Part shown: piece after piece, positions 7,269 to 15,840 of the stretch
Layout: every line of letters begins with the position of its first letter
Position numbering within the stretch: position 1 is the first letter of the stretch
Assembly (NCBI GenBank): GCA_017439405.1
Contig: JAFSJF010000129.1
Location: forward strand, 1-32,399
Source: Bacteroidales bacterium
Lineage (GTDB): Bacteria > Bacteroidota > Bacteroidia > Bacteroidales > F082
Direction: 5' to 3'
DNA: 32,399 bases
Position numbers and translations under genes: made by a program
The notes under the pieces: model-generated
Seen by the model: the letters and a program-made list of their open reading frames with translations, nothing else
Database searches by the model: none
What the model was told of the DNA's origin: nothing

Positions 7269-9314
7269 ATGCCAAGAAGGTTGTGCGTTATAACTATCTT
7301 TCTGTTTTCCAGTATTTTAGGATTTTCACAAAATCCTATTCAAGACTCCATTGCGCCCCAAAAAACACGTTCCGTCCCTGCCCCGCCCATTGATTCCACC
7401 TTCGTCACCTACAACCATTTCTCGTTCGACAGCATTTTCCTGACCGGCAACAAGGTCATCGACACGCTGGATTTCCACGCCTTGAGCCACGAGATCCTGG
7501 AACGAAGCAATATGGTTTACAGCACTCTGAGCAACACTGGACTTGCACACAAACCAATGAAATTCAGTTATTTGAAAAGCACTGGATTCGACATGGGCCT
7601 TCCCGCCTTTTCCAAATACTTGCAAAGCGAGCGGGACTTGGTTTCGTACCAATCCGTCCTCCCCTACTCCGAAATCCGCTATGTGATGACGAGCGGCGAC
7701 AAGGAGCAGCACCTCAATTTCAGGTTCGGAAGGCAGTTCTCACGCCGCCTATTCATCTCCTTCGCCATCAACTCCGACTACTCGCCTGGCGTGTTCAGGA
7801 ACAACAAGTCAGAGAACAACCATGTTTGGATTAACGCACTTTATATCACTGAAAACCAACGATATGGAGCAACAGCCTACTTCTTTCGCAACAAGCTCGA
7901 AATGCAGGAAAACGGCGGCATCGTGAACGATGAAAGCTACACTTCCCACTCGGAAACGGACAATTCCGTCATCACAACCAACCTCACCGATGCCACGACT
8001 TGGGTCAAGACCACGGGAGCAGGTCTGGACCATTACTTCAACCTGTTGCCCCGAACCACGCAAGTCAAAATCGAGGAGGAGACCCCTCCCCTGCTTGGCG
8101 ACAGCATATCCGTTGATTCCCTGCTGTTTGTGCGAGACAGTATCGCCGACACGACCGCCATCCGCTACGAAACCAAAAGGCGCAAGTTCACCTTGGGCCG
8201 CATTTGTCACCAGTTCAGCTTTCAGCGCAACAAACTGATTTACAACGAGTCGTCACCTTCCGTAGCCTTTTACCAACCTTTCGACACCTTGTTCAACACT
8301 GCGAAAACCACCGACAGCACCATTGTCCAATCTTTCCGCAACACACTGAAATGGAGCAGCTTAGGCTACCAAAAATACAACGATGACATTCCTTTCTACC
8401 TCTATGCCGGCCTAACACACGGTTTCTATAACGTTAGACGGTACGACTATTTGGAGGCCGAAACCATTCCCATTCGTAACTACCAGCAGCTCAGCGTGAA
8501 CGGCGGAGTCATAGTCAACCTGTTCAAGTCAACGCGCATCACGGGACAGGCCGAACTCGTCACCTTGGGCTACCAAATCGGCGATTTCGACATTAAGGGG
8601 CAATGGAAACAGTTTGTCGGGACTTCAACCCGAAACTGGGGTTTCGCCACCTTCGACGTCGAGGTTAAACGCCAGAGCGCCAACTGGTTCGAGGAAAGCT
8701 ATTCGTCCAACCATTTCCGCTGGGAGAACGAATTCAAGGCCGCCACTTACCTCTACTTCAACCTGAAATACAACTACAAGGACTATGGCATCGGCGTGAG
8801 GCAGACCAGCATCGCCAACTACATATACTTCGGCACCGATGCCCGCCCCGCCCAACACGACGGCATGTTCAGCATTCGCGAGGCCTATCTGAGCTTCTAC
8901 CAGAAGCTGTGGCGATTCGAGATGGAAGGCTATGCCTGCGTGCAAAAGGCAAGCGACGAGGAAGTCGTTCACCTGCCGCTGTTTATGGGCCGGCTGAAAG
9001 TGGCCTATTCGCAACCCATGTTCCGCAAGGCAGCCACACTCCAGCCAAGCCTCACGGTGCAGTATTTCACCAAGTATCGAGCCGATGCCTACATGCCCGC
9101 CACGCGCACGTTCCACCTCCAAAACGAAGTCGAAATCGGCAACTTCCCCTTCATCGACTTGGCCCTGTCCATCAAAGTGAAGAAAGCAAATATCTATGTG
9201 GTTTACAGCAACATGTTCCTTCTTACCGGCAACTATGACGCCTTCATTGCGCCCCACTATCCCATGCGCAGCAGCAAGTTTTTCATCGGCGTCAATTGGA
9301 GGCTGTTCAACTAA
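7269..9314 (+). CDS. Putative outer membrane porin (Porin_10-like)
   Basis: A 681-aa exported beta-barrel protein. A signal peptide (MPRRLCVITIFLFSSILGFSQ) is followed by a short linker and then alternating polar/aromatic strands typical of an outer membrane barrel, such as YGATAYFFRNKLEM and LYFNLKYNYKDYGIGV, up to a C-terminal strand ending NWRLFN. Size and pattern resemble the putative porin family PF14121 of Bacteroidota; substrate unknown. It is the first gene of an operon: the antiporter starts 6 nt after its stop. A weak box TATCTTTA lies just upstream (about 7242-7249). Family assignment is by overall character rather than a diagnostic motif. Confidence 0.75.
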   Translation: MPRRLCVITIFLFSSILGFSQNPIQDSIAPQKTRSVPAPPIDSTFVTYNHFSFDSIFLTGNKVIDTLDFHALSHEILERSNMVYSTLSNTGLAHKPMKFSYLKSTGFDMGLPAFSKYLQSERDLVSYQSVLPYSEIRYVMTSGDKEQHLNFRFGRQFSRRLFISFAINSDYSPGVFRNNKSENNHVWINALYITENQRYGATAYFFRNKLEMQENGGIVNDESYTSHSETDNSVITTNLTDATTWVKTTGAGLDHYFNLLPRTTQVKIEEETPPLLGDSISVDSLLFVRDSIADTTAIRYETKRRKFTLGRICHQFSFQRNKLIYNESSPSVAFYQPFDTLFNTAKTTDSTIVQSFRNTLKWSSLGYQKYNDDIPFYLYAGLTHGFYNVRRYDYLEAETIPIRNYQQLSVNGGVIVNLFKSTRITGQAELVTLGYQIGDFDIKGQWKQFVGTSTRNWGFATFDVEVKRQSANWFEESYSSNHFRWENEFKAATYLYFNLKYNYKDYGIGVRQTSIANYIYFGTDARPAQHDGMFSIREAYLSFYQKLWRFEMEGYACVQKASDEEVVHLPLFMGRLKVAYSQPMFRKAATLQPSLTVQYFTKYRADAYMPATRTFHLQNEVEIGNFPFIDLALSIKVKKANIYVVYSNMFLLTGNYDAFIAPHYPMRSSKFFIGVNWRLFN

Positions 9315-9320
9315 ACACCC

Positions 9321-10895
9321 ATGCCCATGACCCAACCCGACCTCATACCCACAACAAACACGTTATCAGGACTTAACGACACCATAGCGCACATTTCCGA
9401 CAGCCTTGTGAGCCAAGGCTTCGTCAATAACGTCGTCGAACAAGTCTCGAGTGGCAGCTCGTCGCGGCAAATCGGGCTTACCATCGCCATCATCGGCTTG
9501 CTCATCTTCACGGCGCACCTCTTCAGCGAGATCTTCAGCCGCAAACGCATCCCCGACGTGCTGTTCCTCATCATCATCGGGATGCTCATCGGGCCTGTTT
9601 TCCATTGGATTTCGCCAGATAGCCTGGGCAACGCCGGCAGCCTCTTCTCGGGCATTACCTTAGTGACGATTTTGTTTGAGAGCGGCACGCAACTGAGATT
9701 CAGCGCATTGAAGGACTCGTTCACGGGTGCCTTGAAGCTCACCGCCTTCAATTTCATCCTGTCGGCCATCGCCATCTGGCTGGTCGGCTGGCTCCTTTTG
9801 GACCTCGATCCCGTGGTCAGCATGATTCTCGGCTGCATGTTGGGAGGCACCGCCTCCGCCGTGGTGATTCCCATCGTCAGGCAGATGCGCATGTCGGAGA
9901 AGCCCGCCATCATGCTCATCCTCGAGGCCGCCATCGGCAACGTGTTCAGCATCGTCTTGGCCTTGGCCCTGCTGCAAGCCATCAAGTCGCACCATGTGGA
10001 GTTTGGCGCCATCCTCGGCGACATCTTCTCTTCCTTCATCCTCGCCACGGTGATGGGGCTGTTTGGCGCCATCTTCTGGGCCTTGATCCTCGACCAGATC
10101 CGCAACATCAAATACTCCATCCTGACCACGCCCGCCTTCGTGTTCATCATCTACGGCCTCAACGAATGGATGGGATTCAGCGGCGCCATTGCGGCCCTTG
10201 CCTTCGGCATCGGCTTGGCCAACATCGACGGAATCTACAACGCCTGGCTAAAGAAATTCATCAAAAAAGTGCCGGTCAACCTCAACGAGACCGAACGCTC
10301 GCTGTTCTCGGAATTGGTTCTACTCCTAAAGACTTTCTTCTTCATCTATGTGGGCATTTCCATCCAACTGACCCAATGGCCACCCATAGTTATCGGATTG
10401 GGAATCAGCATATTGCTTTTCATCATCCGCATCCCTGCCGTGCGTTTTGCCATCTCAAGGAAAGACCACATCCCCGAAAAGGAGATGGCTTTCATGTCGG
10501 CCCTGAACCCCAAGGGACTGACCGCGGCAGTATTGGCCACCCAAGCCCTGATCTACATCCCCGACATGGAGATGGCCCTTTTCATTCGCAACATCGTCTT
10601 CTCCGTCATTTTGTTCAGCATTGTCATCAATTCCATACTCATCCCATTGATTGACAGGGAGAAAGGAACGTACAAGTTCTATTTGCGGATGCTCAGTTTC
10701 AACCAGAAGATGAAAGATGCCGTGGCCAAAACCAAGCAAGAAGGCGAAAATCGGCGCAAAAAGCACACGGTGGCTCATGAACTGGTTGAAGAGTTGTTTG
10801 AATCAGAGGTGATCTCCGACATCATCAAGGAACACGACCTGCCTGGTGCGGTGAACAACAAGGCCGAGTCGGGAAACTTTGACGTGGCGGACTGA
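9321..10895 (+). CDS. Monovalent cation:proton antiporter, CPA family
   Basis: A 524-aa inner-membrane protein with about 12 hydrophobic segments between residues 50 and 450 and a charged cytoplasmic tail of about 80 residues. Fold and motifs fit the Na+/H+ exchanger family PF00999 (CPA1/NhaP-like). Two signature acidic motifs are altered by my alignment: the TDP-like motif of the unwound helix reads TAS (177-179 in GGTASAVVIPIV), and the ESxxND-like motif reads EAAIGN (202-207), leaving Asn where the cation-binding Asp normally sits. Exchange chemistry may therefore differ. It lies 6 nt after the porin and 14 nt before the NUDIX gene, so it is surely cotranscribed. ATG 9327 is an alternative start. 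Confidence 0.85.
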   Translation: MPMTQPDLIPTTNTLSGLNDTIAHISDSLVSQGFVNNVVEQVSSGSSSRQIGLTIAIIGLLIFTAHLFSEIFSRKRIPDVLFLIIIGMLIGPVFHWISPDSLGNAGSLFSGITLVTILFESGTQLRFSALKDSFTGALKLTAFNFILSAIAIWLVGWLLLDLDPVVSMILGCMLGGTASAVVIPIVRQMRMSEKPAIMLILEAAIGNVFSIVLALALLQAIKSHHVEFGAILGDIFSSFILATVMGLFGAIFWALILDQIRNIKYSILTTPAFVFIIYGLNEWMGFSGAIAALAFGIGLANIDGIYNAWLKKFIKKVPVNLNETERSLFSELVLLLKTFFFIYVGISIQLTQWPPIVIGLGISILLFIIRIPAVRFAISRKDHIPEKEMAFMSALNPKGLTAAVLATQALIYIPDMEMALFIRNIVFSVILFSIVINSILIPLIDREKGTYKFYLRMLSFNQKMKDAVAKTKQEGENRRKKHTVAHELVEELFESEVISDIIKEHDLPGAVNNKAESGNFDVAD

Positions 10896-10909
10896 AAGCA
10901 AAACACAAA

Positions 10910-11389
10910 ATGGAAACACAGAAATACACTTATGACTACCCCCGCCCAGCCGTCACGACGGACTGCGTGGTTTTCGGCTTCGACGGAAGCGAACTGAAGG
11001 TCTTGCTCATCGAGCGAGGCAACGAGCCTTACAAGGGCTGTTGGGCTTTCCCGGGCGGTTTCCTCAACATGGACGAGACCGCCGAACAGGGTGCGCTCCG
11101 CGAGCTGAAGGAGGAAACCGGGCTCGACTTGCCCTCCATCAAGCAGGTCGGAGCCTTCTCCGACGTGAACCGCGACCCTCGAGGCCGCGTCATCACCATC
11201 GCGTTTTATGCCTTGACGAAGATAACAGACGTTCAAGGCAGCGACGACGCGGCCAAGGCGCAATGGTTTGGCCTCAACGACCTGCCTCAGTTGGCCTTCG
11301 ACCACAATCTCGTCTTGCGCGAGGCCCAATCGAAACTCAGCGGAGACCTCTGCCAAAACCACATCGGCTCCGAGCCGTTGCAGAGGTAA
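10910..11389 (+). CDS. NUDIX hydrolase
   Basis: A 159-aa soluble protein with a perfect Nudix box at residues 50-72: G50, E56, then REL at 64-66, EE at 68-69 and GL at 71-72, matching GX5EX7REUXEEXGU. This box binds the metal used to cleave nucleoside diphosphates linked to another group. The N-terminal half (TTDCVVFGFDGSELKVLLIERG) resembles the ADP-ribose pyrophosphatase/NrtR-like branch, but no winged-helix domain follows, so an enzyme rather than a regulator is likely. Substrate is not determinable. Last gene of the porin-antiporter operon; a hairpin follows its stop. Confidence 0.9.
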   Translation: METQKYTYDYPRPAVTTDCVVFGFDGSELKVLLIERGNEPYKGCWAFPGGFLNMDETAEQGALRELKEETGLDLPSIKQVGAFSDVNRDPRGRVITIAFYALTKITDVQGSDDAAKAQWFGLNDLPQLAFDHNLVLREAQSKLSGDLCQNHIGSEPLQR

Positions 11390-11402
11390 GGCCTAACAAA
11401 AA

Positions 11403-11441
11403 GGAGCTGGCTTTGACAAACCGTCGGAGCCAGCTCCCTTT
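11403..11441. terminator. Bidirectional terminator between convergent genes
   Basis: GGAGCTGGCT (11403-11412) pairs perfectly with AGCCAGCTCC (11428-11437). It lies between the NUDIX stop and the stop of the converging 1458-aa gene. Short A and T tracts flank the stem on either side, so it can serve both strands. Confidence 0.75.
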
Positions 11442-11463
11442 CTGAGCGGATTATAGGGTCAAA

Positions 11464-14400
11464 TCATTCGACCACCAGTTTCCTATATGACGTTCCCATC
11501 CCTTCCACGGTGATGCGCAACGTATAGATGCCGGCCACCTTCGGGGCAATAATTCCCTGTAGAGACGCACGGACGTGCGTCTCTACCACGACACCCAAGG
11601 CATCGATGATCTCTACAGACATTGCACGCGAGGTCTCTACATCCGTCATGCCAAAGCTGACGGTCTGTCCACGCTCCACGGGGTTCGGGAAGATGTTAAC
11701 GTTGCCGGCCCATTCGTCCAAGCCCGTCGTACTGAGGAAGCTGACAACGTAAGGGCTCTCGAAGCTACCCATGACGGCATTCGTTTCGTATCGTAGAGAC
11801 GCGCCATGGCACGTCTCTACAGAACCCGTCTCGGTGTTGTAGAGGCTGAAGCGAAGTTCGGCGGCTTCGTCTCCCGCGATGGTCAAGAAGGCCATGTAAC
11901 GGTTCAGCGGCTCCACGTAGAGCAGTCTCGCGCTGCCGCGCACCTCGCCGTTGGCAAAGGCGGCCAGCTCGTAGTTCTCGCTGGCAAGTTCCTCGCCGTT
12001 ATGCTCAACCACGGCCATCACGCTCATGTTGTCGGGATAGGCGTTCAGGGCCGGTTGCCAATGATTGTTCTCGGTGGTTTGGTTGGCTTTGAGGTCGGTT
12101 CTTGTTCCGCTGCTGGGATAGGTCAGGGTGATTGCGCTGCCGTTGTTCGACTTGTACATCAGGCCCATGCCGGGGTGCAACGTGTTGAGCGAGCCGTACC
12201 AGCCGTAGCCCTCGAGGTAGGATGCGTAGCCGTTGTTCTGCGACTTCAGCATGTCGCCATTCTGTGGCGTGATGCCAGCCAAGGCATCCTCAACGCCCAT
12301 GCTGACCGCCACGGGGTAGCCGGCCCACGACCAGCCGTTGTTGAGGGTTATCGGATGGTCTTCAGGGTTGGCCGCGAAGCCTGTCAGCTCCACGGTGCAG
12401 GCTGCGTTGGACTTCACTTGATAGGTCGATTCGTTGTTGATGGCCGTCAACGAGCCGTACCAGCCGTAGCCGGCAAGGTAGGAGGCATAGCCGTTGTTTT
12501 GCGACTTGATCATCTCGCCGTTTGTGCCGAGGCCGTCTTGCAGGCTTTGCAGGCTGCTCGCTTCCATCTCAACATAGCCGCTCCACCAGTTCCAGCCGTT
12601 GCTAAAGTTGCTGGTTTGGGTGATGGAACCGACAAAATTGAACACGTAAGGCTCCACGAGGTCACCGATGATGGCGTCCATCTCAAAGGCAATCGTTGAC
12701 GCACAGTCGATATCCACCTCTTGACCCGTAGCATGGTCGAACAGGCGGAAGCTGATGATGTCGCCATCCTCGCCGTAGACGGTGAGGTACACGAAGCAAC
12801 GCTCAAGGTTGGGCTGGAAGACGGACATCGCCGTGCCACGGCACTCGCCATTGCAGAAGGCGCCCAGTTCCAGCGTCTCGCTGAACTGCTCTACGCCATC
12901 GATCTGGATGATACCCGTGATGGACATGTTGTCGGGATACAGGTTTGGGTTAACTGTCCAGTGCGTGTCTATGAAATCAAAATTGGCAATATACTCGGCA
13001 AAGCCAGTCACAACGATGGTGAGGATCGGTTCATTGGAAACCACCTCGCCTGACATGTCCGTCCAGTACATGAACTCGTAGCCCACGTTGGCCATAGCCG
13101 TCAAAGAGCAAGTCTCGCCGTAGTTGTAGGTTCCTGCGCCAGTCACCGTGCCGCCTTCCTCTGGGTTGGAGGTGGCGGTGATTTCGTAGCTGTTTAGTTC
13201 GAAGTTCGCTTCATAGCTTGCCTCTTCGGTGACGGTGAAGCTGTAAATCGCCTCGGTCGAGACGACCTCATCGCCTAGCATCCAATTAATGAAGGTGTAA
13301 CCTATGTTGGCTGTGGCCGTCAAAGTACAGGTTTCGCCATAGCTGTAGGAGCCTGCGCCTGTCACCGTGCCGCCCTCGGCAGGGCTGGGCGTAGCAGTAA
13401 CAAGAACGTCCTGAGGTGCGGAACGCACAGCCCGGACAGACCGACCATCGCTGCGGTAGTAGTCGTCGTCTACGTAGTAGCGACCCAAATGGAAGCTGAA
13501 GTACCACGCGTTGCGTGGGCTGTCCGTGTAGAGTGAACTCGACCAATAGTAACCGCTACCGCCTGCACCGAAAAGTTCATCGCCCCAACGGTAGCCAGCG
13601 ATGGGCAGGAAGAGACTCGCGCCATTGGCTGCGGTGAAGAGGCGGCCGTTCACGCCGTTCTGCGTTGTCCATTCTTGGGTGGTGTTGTCAAACAGTTCTT
13701 GCCATTCCTCTTGGGTAGCCATGCGCCACTCTGCGCCCCAGTTGGCCGTGGCCGCATCGTCCTCGGGTAAGAGGACTGTCTGGCTGTCGGTGAAGCCGTT
13801 GTAGCCATAATCGGGATTATCGCAGTACTTGGTCAGCGTGTTTGCGTCGCCCATGCAATATTGGTATGTGCTCCAATAATAGTCATCCTTAGGTTGTGTC
13901 TCTCCCCAAGCGAAGTAATCACCATATTCCTCGGGGGTGTTGGCTCCCACATTGCAGGTGGCCCACAAGAGGCCGCTTGGCAGGCCTAAGTCGACATATT
14001 CACCCACGCTGGGAATACCAAAGCAGGCCACAAGGGTTCTGTTGCCTGTCACAGTGAAGCTATAAGTTGGTTCGGTGGAAACCATTGTGCCGTCCTCGTT
14101 CCAACTAACAAAGACATAACCTTCGTTGGCTGTAGCCGTCAGAGTGCAGGTTGAGAAGTGGTTATAAGTTCCTGCACCAGTCACCGTACCGCCATCCCCT
14201 GGGTTGGCCGTGGCGGCGATTTCGTAGCTGTTCAGTTCGAAGTTCACTTCATAGCTTGCTTCTTCGGTGACGGTGAAGCTGTAAACCGCCTCGGTTGAGA
14301 CAATCTCGCCGTCCTTCTTCCAGCACAAAAAAGTGCTGTAAGGGTAGGCTGTAGCGGTTAGGGTGCAGGTGGAGAAGTGTTGGTATACGCCCGCGCCTTC

Positions 14401-15840
14401 CACTGTGCCGCCCGTTGTCGGATTGGCCGTGGCGGTGATGTCATAACTGTTCAGTTCGAAGTGGGCTACATAGTTTGCAGGACCAGTGACCTCAAAGCTG
14501 TAGGCTGCCTCGGTCGAGACGACATCGTCTTCGATTGTCCAATTCAGGAAGTGATAGCCCGTGGCGGCAATGGCAGTCAAAGTGCAAGTAGTGAATAGGT
14601 TGTAAGTGCCAGCGCCATCTATAGTGCCGCCCTCGGTCGGGGTGGCCGAAGCGGTAATCTCGTAGCTATTCAACTCAAAGTTGGCCACATAGTCTCCATC
14701 TTCCAGTACCTCAAAGCTGTATGCCGCTTCGGTCGAAACGACCGAGCCGTCCAACGTCCAGTTTACGAAATAGTAGTATTCATTGGCGATAGCTGTCAAG
14801 GTGCAAATCGAGAAATGATTGTAGATGCCAGCGCCTTCAAGGATTCCCCCATCAACAGGATTGACTGTAGCCGTAATCTCATGGATTTCGAGGAAGTTTA
14901 GCACATAGGGGTTGACCAAGCTGCCGTAACCATCAGTCGTGAAGGTGATAGCCTCAGGCGAAGCCAATTCAAGTTCTTCATTCGAATTATGGTCAAACAG
15001 TTTGAAAGTCAGTTGGTCACCGATTTCACCGTAGATGACCAATTGGACAATGTAGTGCTGGGTTGGGGCAAAGTAAACTGGTCTTGCCGTGCCACGGCAC
15101 TCGTCGTTGCAAAATACACCAACTTCAAATGACACACTCTGTTGCTCCACATTGTTGATTTGGATGATGCCTGTCAGAGTCATGTTGCTCTCATAAGCTG
15201 CACTGTTGGGTTCCCAATGGTTATTGCTGAAGTGAGCCACATAATCTGCTGCCTCGGTTACGGTGAAACTGTAGGTTTGCGAGTTTGAGACGACCTCGCC
15301 GCTCAGTGTCCAATTAATAAAAGTGTAGCCTTCATTAGGCGTGGCGACCAAAGTTGCTGTAGTGCCTTGGACGTAAGTGCCCGCCCCTAAGACGGTTCCA
15401 CCCACGGTGGGGTCGGCCGATACTGTAATGTTATGTGTCGTTACGAAGTTTAGCACAAAGGGATTGTTCAGCGAACCATAGCCGTTGTCGGAAAAGACAA
15501 CGCCTTCGGGCGAAACAAAGTCAAGCTCCTGATTCAATGAATGGTCGAACAACTTGAATGTAAGCGGGTCACCAGTTTCGCCATAGATAAGCATTTGGAT
15601 GACATAGTGTTGCGTCGGAACAAAATAAGCCAAAATACCAGAACCGCGACATTCCGCGCCGCAAAATGCGCCTACTTCGAGTGTCGAAGACTGTTGTTCC
15701 ACTCCATTGACTTGGACAACACCCGTCAAGGTCATGTTGCTCTCGTAGGGCATACTAACGGGCGTCCAATGGTTGGCGAAAAGCCAACCACTGGAAGTCA
15801 ATATGACAAATAGAAAAAGAATGATTCGTTTCATGGCCAT
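11464..15840 (-). CDS. Giant surface protein: B-repeats, Fib_succ_major lectin-like domain, T9SS sorting
   Basis: A 1458-aa secreted protein. Signal peptide MAMKRIILFLFVILTSSGWLFA, then four GAFC-type modules (about 25-130, 210-320, 957-1073 and a variant at about 1257-1370), seven InlB B-repeat-like modules (ITATANP...GAGTYNHFSTCTLTA...WNEDG), a Fib_succ_major (FISUMP) domain at about 610-805 (VDLGLPSGLLWATCNVG to DGRSVRAVRS), two GWNW/KSQNNG repeats (about 1080-1240), and a T9SS type A sorting domain (about 1372-1458, beginning FPNPVERG). It has no LRRs. Its start ATG shares one base with the upstream TGA (TGATG), so it is second in an operon with the LRR protein. The C-terminal third is very close to that of the 1884-aa protein. 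ATG 15834 is an alternative start. Confidence 0.9.
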   Translation of the reverse strand: MAMKRIILFLFVILTSSGWLFANHWTPVSMPYESNMTLTGVVQVNGVEQQSSTLEVGAFCGAECRGSGILAYFVPTQHYVIQMLIYGETGDPLTFKLFDHSLNQELDFVSPEGVVFSDNGYGSLNNPFVLNFVTTHNITVSADPTVGGTVLGAGTYVQGTTATLVATPNEGYTFINWTLSGEVVSNSQTYSFTVTEAADYVAHFSNNHWEPNSAAYESNMTLTGIIQINNVEQQSVSFEVGVFCNDECRGTARPVYFAPTQHYIVQLVIYGEIGDQLTFKLFDHNSNEELELASPEAITFTTDGYGSLVNPYVLNFLEIHEITATVNPVDGGILEGAGIYNHFSICTLTAIANEYYYFVNWTLDGSVVSTEAAYSFEVLEDGDYVANFELNSYEITASATPTEGGTIDGAGTYNLFTTCTLTAIAATGYHFLNWTIEDDVVSTEAAYSFEVTGPANYVAHFELNSYDITATANPTTGGTVEGAGVYQHFSTCTLTATAYPYSTFLCWKKDGEIVSTEAVYSFTVTEEASYEVNFELNSYEIAATANPGDGGTVTGAGTYNHFSTCTLTATANEGYVFVSWNEDGTMVSTEPTYSFTVTGNRTLVACFGIPSVGEYVDLGLPSGLLWATCNVGANTPEEYGDYFAWGETQPKDDYYWSTYQYCMGDANTLTKYCDNPDYGYNGFTDSQTVLLPEDDAATANWGAEWRMATQEEWQELFDNTTQEWTTQNGVNGRLFTAANGASLFLPIAGYRWGDELFGAGGSGYYWSSSLYTDSPRNAWYFSFHLGRYYVDDDYYRSDGRSVRAVRSAPQDVLVTATPSPAEGGTVTGAGSYSYGETCTLTATANIGYTFINWMLGDEVVSTEAIYSFTVTEEASYEANFELNSYEITATSNPEEGGTVTGAGTYNYGETCSLTAMANVGYEFMYWTDMSGEVVSNEPILTIVVTGFAEYIANFDFIDTHWTVNPNLYPDNMSITGIIQIDGVEQFSETLELGAFCNGECRGTAMSVFQPNLERCFVYLTVYGEDGDIISFRLFDHATGQEVDIDCASTIAFEMDAIIGDLVEPYVFNFVGSITQTSNFSNGWNWWSGYVEMEASSLQSLQDGLGTNGEMIKSQNNGYASYLAGYGWYGSLTAINNESTYQVKSNAACTVELTGFAANPEDHPITLNNGWSWAGYPVAVSMGVEDALAGITPQNGDMLKSQNNGYASYLEGYGWYGSLNTLHPGMGLMYKSNNGSAITLTYPSSGTRTDLKANQTTENNHWQPALNAYPDNMSVMAVVEHNGEELASENYELAAFANGEVRGSARLLYVEPLNRYMAFLTIAGDEAAELRFSLYNTETGSVETCHGASLRYETNAVMGSFESPYVVSFLSTTGLDEWAGNVNIFPNPVERGQTVSFGMTDVETSRAMSVEIIDALGVVVETHVRASLQGIIAPKVAGIYTLRITVEGMGTSYRKLVVE
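11559..11586. repeat. 28-nt palindromic repeat inside the T9SS domain
   Basis: Perfect 13-nt arms (GTAGAGACGCACG and its complement) flank two central bases. It is read on the minus strand as VETHVRASL inside the sorting domain. The aligned segment of the 1884-aa paralogue (VETILAPSV) has the same length but no palindrome. Confidence 0.8.
11613..11640. repeat. Decayed 28-nt palindromic repeat
   Basis: A 28-nt segment ends in GTCTCTAC and begins CTACAGAC, two bases away from the expected GTAGAGAC. It is read on the minus strand as VETSRAMSV. It may be a degraded member of the family at 11559 and 11793, but could be chance. Confidence 0.4.
11793..11820. repeat. 28-nt palindromic repeat inside a coding sequence
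   Basis: Fourteen-nt arms with a single mismatch, beginning GTAGAGACG, centred on CCATGG and ending CGTCTCTAC. It is read on the minus strand as VETCHGASL, at the same protein position as the element at 6024-6051 in the paralogue, so the insertion predates their divergence or was spread by gene conversion. Confidence 0.8.

Noticed and set aside
11806-12699. Plus-strand open frame of 297 codons
   Set aside because: Antisense shadow of the C-terminal modules of the 1458-aa gene, with the same Val/Gly/Arg/His-rich character as the shadow of its paralogue at 5601-6452.
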